A stretch of 64,000 bases of DNA from NCBI GenBank assembly GCA_963712905.1, contig CAVQJU010000007.1, forward strand, positions 1 through 64,000. The letters run 5' to 3'. Source of the stretch: CAVQJU01 sp963712905 (GTDB lineage Bacteria; Acidobacteriota; Vicinamibacteria; Vicinamibacterales; CAVVIG01). This document shows, piece by piece, positions 60,611 to 64,000 of this stretch; position 1 is the stretch's first letter; each line of letters opens with the position of its first letter. A program made the translations under genes and the position numbers. The notes beneath the pieces were generated by a model that ran no database searches, was not told where the DNA came from, and saw only the letters and a program-made list of their open reading frames with translations.

Positions 60611-62062
60611 TGCGCGATCGCAGCGGTGCCGGCTCGTGCGCAGACGGCAGTGGCCGCAGGAGTTCCCGCCGCGGCCGCTCGCGGCCCGCAGCGTGGCGTT
60701 TCCGCCGTACCAGATGCAGACCCTCCCGAACGGACTGCAGGTGATGGTCGTGCTCCATCACGAGCAGCCGGCCGTCAGCATGCGCCTGCTGGTCCGGGCG
60801 GGCAGCGCGGCCGATCCGAAGGTCGAAGACGGGCCTCGTGCACCTCACGTCCTCGCTCCTCGATCAGGGCACCGAGGGTGCGCGTGCGACATCCGCCGAG
60901 GAGTTCAACGACGCCATCGATTTTATCGGGGGTGTCGCGGGCGCGGGCGCCGGCAGCGATCTGTCCTACCTGAACATGGTCGTGATGAAGGACAGCTTCG
61001 ACGCGGGGCTCCGCATGCTGTCCGACATGGCGCGGCACCCGGCGTTCGCCCAGGCGGAAATCGATCGCCAGCGCCAGCAGCTCCTGTCGTCGCTGCAGGT
61101 CAGCTTCGACGATCCGGGGTTCATCGCCAACGCCGTGTTCGATCGCCTGGTGTACGGCTTCCACCCGTACGGCTTGCCGCAGACCGGCACTCCCGACACC
61201 ATCGCGAGCCTGACGCGCGACGACGTGACGGCGTTTCACCGGAAGTATTTCGTGCCGAACAACGCGATCCTGGCCATTGTCGGCGACGTGACCGCCGACG
61301 AAGCGTTTCTGGCGGCCGGAAGAAGTGTTCGGCGACTGGGAGCGGCGCGAGGTGCCGGCCCAGACGAATATCGAGCCGCCGATGCCGACCCGGCGCGTCG
61401 TCATCGTGAACAAGCCGGATTCGGTGCAGACCGAAGTGCGCGTGGGCAACATCGGGATCCCGCGGAACCACCCCGATTACATGGCCGTCAACCTGGCCAT
61501 CCGGATTCTCGGCGGCGAAGGCAGCAACCGCCTGCACCAGGTGCTGCGCACGGCGCGCGGGCTGACTTACAGCGCGCAGGCGAACTTCGACACGTTCAAG
61601 GACAGCGGCGACTTCGAGGCCGAAACCACCACGCGCACCGAGGCCACCGGCGAGGTGCTCCGGCTCATCGTGGACGAGTTCTGGCGGCTCCAGCGCGAGC
61701 GCGTCAACGAACGCGAGCTGTCCGACGCCAAGGCGTACCTCACCGGCAGCTTTCCGCTGACGATCGAAACGCCGGACGCGATCGCGCTGCAGGTGCTCAA
61801 CGTGATGTTCTACGGGCTGCCGATCGAACAGCTCCAGAACTTCCGCGACCGCGTGAATGCCGTGACGGTCGACGACATCCAGCGCGTCGCGAGGCTGTAT
61901 CTCAAGCCCGATCGGCTCTCGGTCGCGCTCGTGGGAAACGCCAGGGCGTTTGCCGACCAGCTCAAGGGCGTAGGTTTTGGCTCCTTCGAAACCGTCGAGA
62001 TCGGCAACCTGGATCTCTCAGCCGTTGACTTCAAGAGTGCGGGCACACGAAACGCTCCTTGA
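60503..62062 (+). CDS. M16-family protease partner without zinc motif, several frame breaks
   Basis: Starts with a GTG one base past the previous stop. Frames must be joined at about 60647, 60830 and 61318 (an extra G in GCCGG). The restored protein reads a signal peptide (LCLCGFVCAIAAVPARAQ), FPPYQMQTLPNGLQVMVVLH, TGLVHLTSSLLDQGT, and then the second domain VRVGNIGIPRNHPDYMAVNL. The HxxEH of M16 enzymes is HLTSS here, so it is the inactive partner that helps the first subunit. The signal peptide region is written by CTCTGTGG-type repeats (60497-60610). Confidence 0.8.
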
Positions 62063-63189
62063 CGCGCGTCCTGCTGTCCTGCGGCGAGCCGTCGGGCGAC
62101 TTGTACGCCGGCGCGCTCACCCGCGAACTGCGGGCGCTTGCGCCGGACGTTGAGGTCTTCGGCCTTGGCGGGCCGGCCTTCACAGCCGCCGGCGGGCGCG
62201 CCGTAGCCGACTATCGCGGCCTGTCGGTCACCGGACTCACCGAACCCATCGCCAGAATCCCCCAGTTCATGGCCGCGCGCCGCGGCTTGCTGGCGGCTGC
62301 CCGCACAACCCGTCCCGACGTGTTCGTGCCTATCGATTTCTGGGGATTCAACCACAAGCTGGCGCGAAGCCTCGGCCGGCAGGGTATCCCCGTCGTTTAT
62401 TACGTCAGCCCCCAGTTGTGGGCGTCGCGGCCGTGGCGTCTGAAGACGATGCGCGAGATCGCGCGGCGCGTGCTCGTCATCTTTCCGTTCGAGGAAGCCA
62501 TCTACCGGAACGCGGACGTGCCGGTCGAGTTCGTCGGGCACCCGCTCGTCGACCTGGCGAAGCCCATGCGGCCGCGTGCGGAGTTCCTGGCGGGCATCGA
62601 CGCTGCAGGCGGCGGCGCCGACGGTGGCGATCCTGCCTGGCAGCCGCGCGGGCGAGGTGTCGCGGATTCTGCCGGACCTCGTGGCGGCGGCCGCACTCGT
62701 GCGCGCCCGAGTGCCTGGCGTTCAGTTCGTCGTCGCGCGCGCGCGAACCTGGACGATGCGCTGTTCGCGATCCTGAGAAGCGGGCTCCCGGAGGCGGTCA
62801 CGGTCACCGCCGACACCGACACGGTGCTCGCGTCCGCCGACGTGGCGCTGACCGCGTCCGGCACCGCGACCGTGCAGGCCGCGCTTCACGACACGCCGAT
62901 GGTCATCGTGTATCGTGTCTCGCCCTGGACATACCGGCTGGGCCGGCATCTTCTCAAGGTCGACACGTTCGGGATGGTGAACCTGATTGCGGGCAGCCGG
63001 ATCGTGCCCGAGCTGATTCAGGACGCGTTCACGCCCGAGGCCGTTGCCGCAGAGGCGGTGTCGATGCTGACCGACCCGGCGCGCGCCGCGCAGATCAGGA
63101 AGGGCCTTCGGGACGTCCGCGAGCGTCTCGGCGGCGGCGGCGCGAGCCGGCGCGCCGCGGAGGCGATTCTGGCGCTCACACGTCGATAA
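62059..63189 (+). CDS. lpxB: Lipid-A-disaccharide synthase LpxB, internal frame shift pair
   Basis: Joins UDP-2,3-diacylglucosamine to lipid X. TTG start at 62059 (TTGA overlap). Family motifs: LLSCGEPSGDLYAG, VFGLGGPAF, DFWGFNHKLARSL, YYVSPQLWASRPWR, VIFPFEEAIYR, EFVGHPLVD, and after 62755 LTASGTATVQAALHDTPMVI. From about 62600 to 62745 the conserved text (PTVAILPGSRAGEVSRILPD) is in another frame, so one base was gained or lost at each end. The second break is in a GCGCGCGC run. Without the shifts the protein has about 376 residues, the normal length. Confidence 0.9.
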   Translation: MTRVLLSCGEPSGDLYAGALTRELRALAPDVEVFGLGGPAFTAAGGRAVADYRGLSVTGLTEPIARIPQFMAARRGLLAAARTTRPDVFVPIDFWGFNHKLARSLGRQGIPVVYYVSPQLWASRPWRLKTMREIARRVLVIFPFEEAIYRNADVPVEFVGHPLVDLAKPMRPRAEFLAGIDAAGGGADGGDPAWQPRGRGVADSAGPRGGGRTRARPSAWRSVRRRARANLDDALFAILRSGLPEAVTVTADTDTVLASADVALTASGTATVQAALHDTPMVIVYRVSPWTYRLGRHLLKVDTFGMVNLIAGSRIVPELIQDAFTPEAVAAEAVSMLTDPARAAQIRKGLRDVRERLGGGGASRRAAEAILALTRR

Positions 63190-63499
63190 CGGGACCGGGC
63201 ATCGGAGGCGCCGGCGGCGTGCTCTGCTGCTTCCGGCGAAGGGCGATGACGATCGCCACGCACACGGTCCAGGCCGGCACGAGATCGGCGACCGGCACGA
63301 CCTCGAGGACAAACGTCGGCAGCAGCAGCGGATGGAAGCCGATGAGGCGCCACGTCAGCAACATCGCCGCGACGTCGAGGATCTCGTCGGCGAACGCCCA
63401 GCCGATCGGCCCAAGCGCGAACTGCACGGCATCGACGGCGAGGGCCACCGCATAAGCGGTCCAGATGCGCTGGCGCGTGAGCGCAGGGGAGTGCGTCAT
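63176..63499 (-). CDS. Small membrane protein
   Basis: 107 residues with two or three hydrophobic helices (YAVALAVDAVQFALGPIGW, LPTFVLEVVPVADLVPAW, VCVAIVIALRR) and a Pro-rich tail. Converges on lpxB with a 14-base overlap. Its ATG overlaps the stop of the next gene. No family recognised. Confidence 0.65.
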   Translation of the reverse strand: MTHSPALTRQRIWTAYAVALAVDAVQFALGPIGWAFADEILDVAAMLLTWRLIGFHPLLLPTFVLEVVPVADLVPAWTVCVAIVIALRRKQQSTPPAPPMPGPVIDV

Positions 63500-63741
63500 C
63501 AGGCGTCCTCGTCGGCGAGCTGCTGCTCGAGCGCTGCGATGGCCTGCGCCAGCATCTCCCGGTGCGCGCCGGTGCGAGCGGTCGCCATCTCGCCTTTCGC
63601 CCGCATAAGCGTCAGCTCCAGCGTGCGGCGCCGTTCGGCGGCCGCGCGTTCGTCCGCGCTCGGCGCCCGGCGAGCGGTCTTCCGCTGTTCGGCTTCGGCC
63701 TGCTGAAACTCGACGTCCTTGCTTTCAAAGCCTCGCGCCAT
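63499..63741 (-). CDS. Small helical protein of unknown function
   Basis: 80 residues, charged, all helix (FQQAEAEQRKTARRAPSAD, ERRRTLELTLMRAKGEM, MLAQAIAALEQQLADEDA), probably a coiled coil. It directly precedes the small membrane protein gene on the same strand. No family recognised. Confidence 0.6.
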   Translation of the reverse strand: MARGFESKDVEFQQAEAEQRKTARRAPSADERAAAERRRTLELTLMRAKGEMATARTGAHREMLAQAIAALEQQLADEDA

Positions 63742-63812
63742 GTCCCGCTCGACATATTCTACGCGCTCGTTCTACCCGCCCGGATCGCATGAAGCCTGCG
63801 CTAGAGTTAGGC

Positions 63813-64000
63813 ATGCCGTCGGTCGAGTTCAGGGGCGTCTCCTTCACGCGCTCGGGCGGACAGCGCGTCCTGGACCGCTTCGATCTCATCATCGAGACGG
63901 GCGAGGTCTTTGCGCTGGTCGGGCGCAGCGGCGCCGGGAAGACGACGCTCCTCAAGCTCGTCAACAGACTCCTGTTGCCGGACGAGGGCACGGTCGTCGT
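63813..64000 (+). CDS. ABC transporter ATP-binding protein, N-terminal part
   Basis: The first 62 residues, cut by the window end. VEFRGVSFTRSGGQRVLD, then Walker A VGRSGAGKTT and LLKLVNRLLLPDEG. The LVNRL after the P-loop is like glycine betaine/osmoprotectant importers (ProV/OpuCA). Only the N-terminal third is visible, so the substrate class is a suggestion. Confidence 0.8.
   Translation, partial: MPSVEFRGVSFTRSGGQRVLDRFDLIIETGEVFALVGRSGAGKTTLLKLVNRLLLPDEGTVV

Overview
The window is GC-rich bacterial DNA, densely coded on both strands. Lipid A genes (lpxD, lpxB) indicate a Gram-negative envelope. RNase Y, a YmdB-type phosphoesterase, GatC/GatA, an exosortase with its companion TIGR03790 protein, and many KaiC/CadC-type signalling fragments argue against Proteobacteria. 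I infer an Acidobacteriota member, perhaps Vicinamibacteria; no 16S rRNA is present to prove it. Several genes carry single-base frame breaks, many in homopolymer or GC-repeat runs, so part of the decay may be draft or metagenome sequence error.

Layout. 0-4.2 kb: end of an exosortase/EpsI locus with a TIGR03790-TPR protein and a sigma-54 activator. 4.2-9.2 kb: a signalling block with a KaiC-like double ATPase, a histidine kinase and a NarL-type regulator, followed by a decayed second kinase/regulator pair. 9.2-14.0 kb: MgtA-type Mg2+ ATPase and a run of small stress or envelope genes. 14.2-15.5 kb: tmRNA on the minus strand, with repeated copies of its 3' end and a wHTH/OLD-TOPRIM chimera that look like scars of integrated elements. 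15.6-26.7 kb: lytic transglycosylase, aminotransferase, beta-barrel protein, a heterodimeric ABC exporter, a di-heme cytochrome, a 3D-domain protein and a DUF2062 protein.

26.6-37 kb is a housekeeping block read on the minus strand: tRNA-Val, thrS, infC (apparent AUC start), rpmI, rplT, pheS, pheT, a ZapB-like coiled coil, zapA, a probable 6S RNA, rny, thiL and DUF2062. 37-49 kb: S41 protease homologue plus EnvC, ruvX, mltG, nadK, tlyA, ispA, xseB, xseA, YmdB, then a divergent promoter to dnaK, hsp20 and an omega-like subunit. 49-64 kb: small membrane proteins, an ATP-grasp plus zinc-peptidase pair, gatA/gatC, AmmeMemoRadiSam B and A, a YdjM-like protein, an S1/P1-type nuclease, lpxD, an outer membrane protein, two M16 proteases, lpxB and the start of an ABC ATPase.

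The most distinctive feature is a set of short tandem repeats, mostly 7-bp and some 9-bp, with differing units, plus long inverted repeats built from CACGAAG-like words. They lie between genes and also run into them, writing the ends of at least seven proteins (an ABC subunit, ThiL, XseA, TlyA, MltG, DnaK, an M16 protease) and an internal loop of AMMECR1. A 54-bp double palindrome sits in frame inside an ABC transporter gene.
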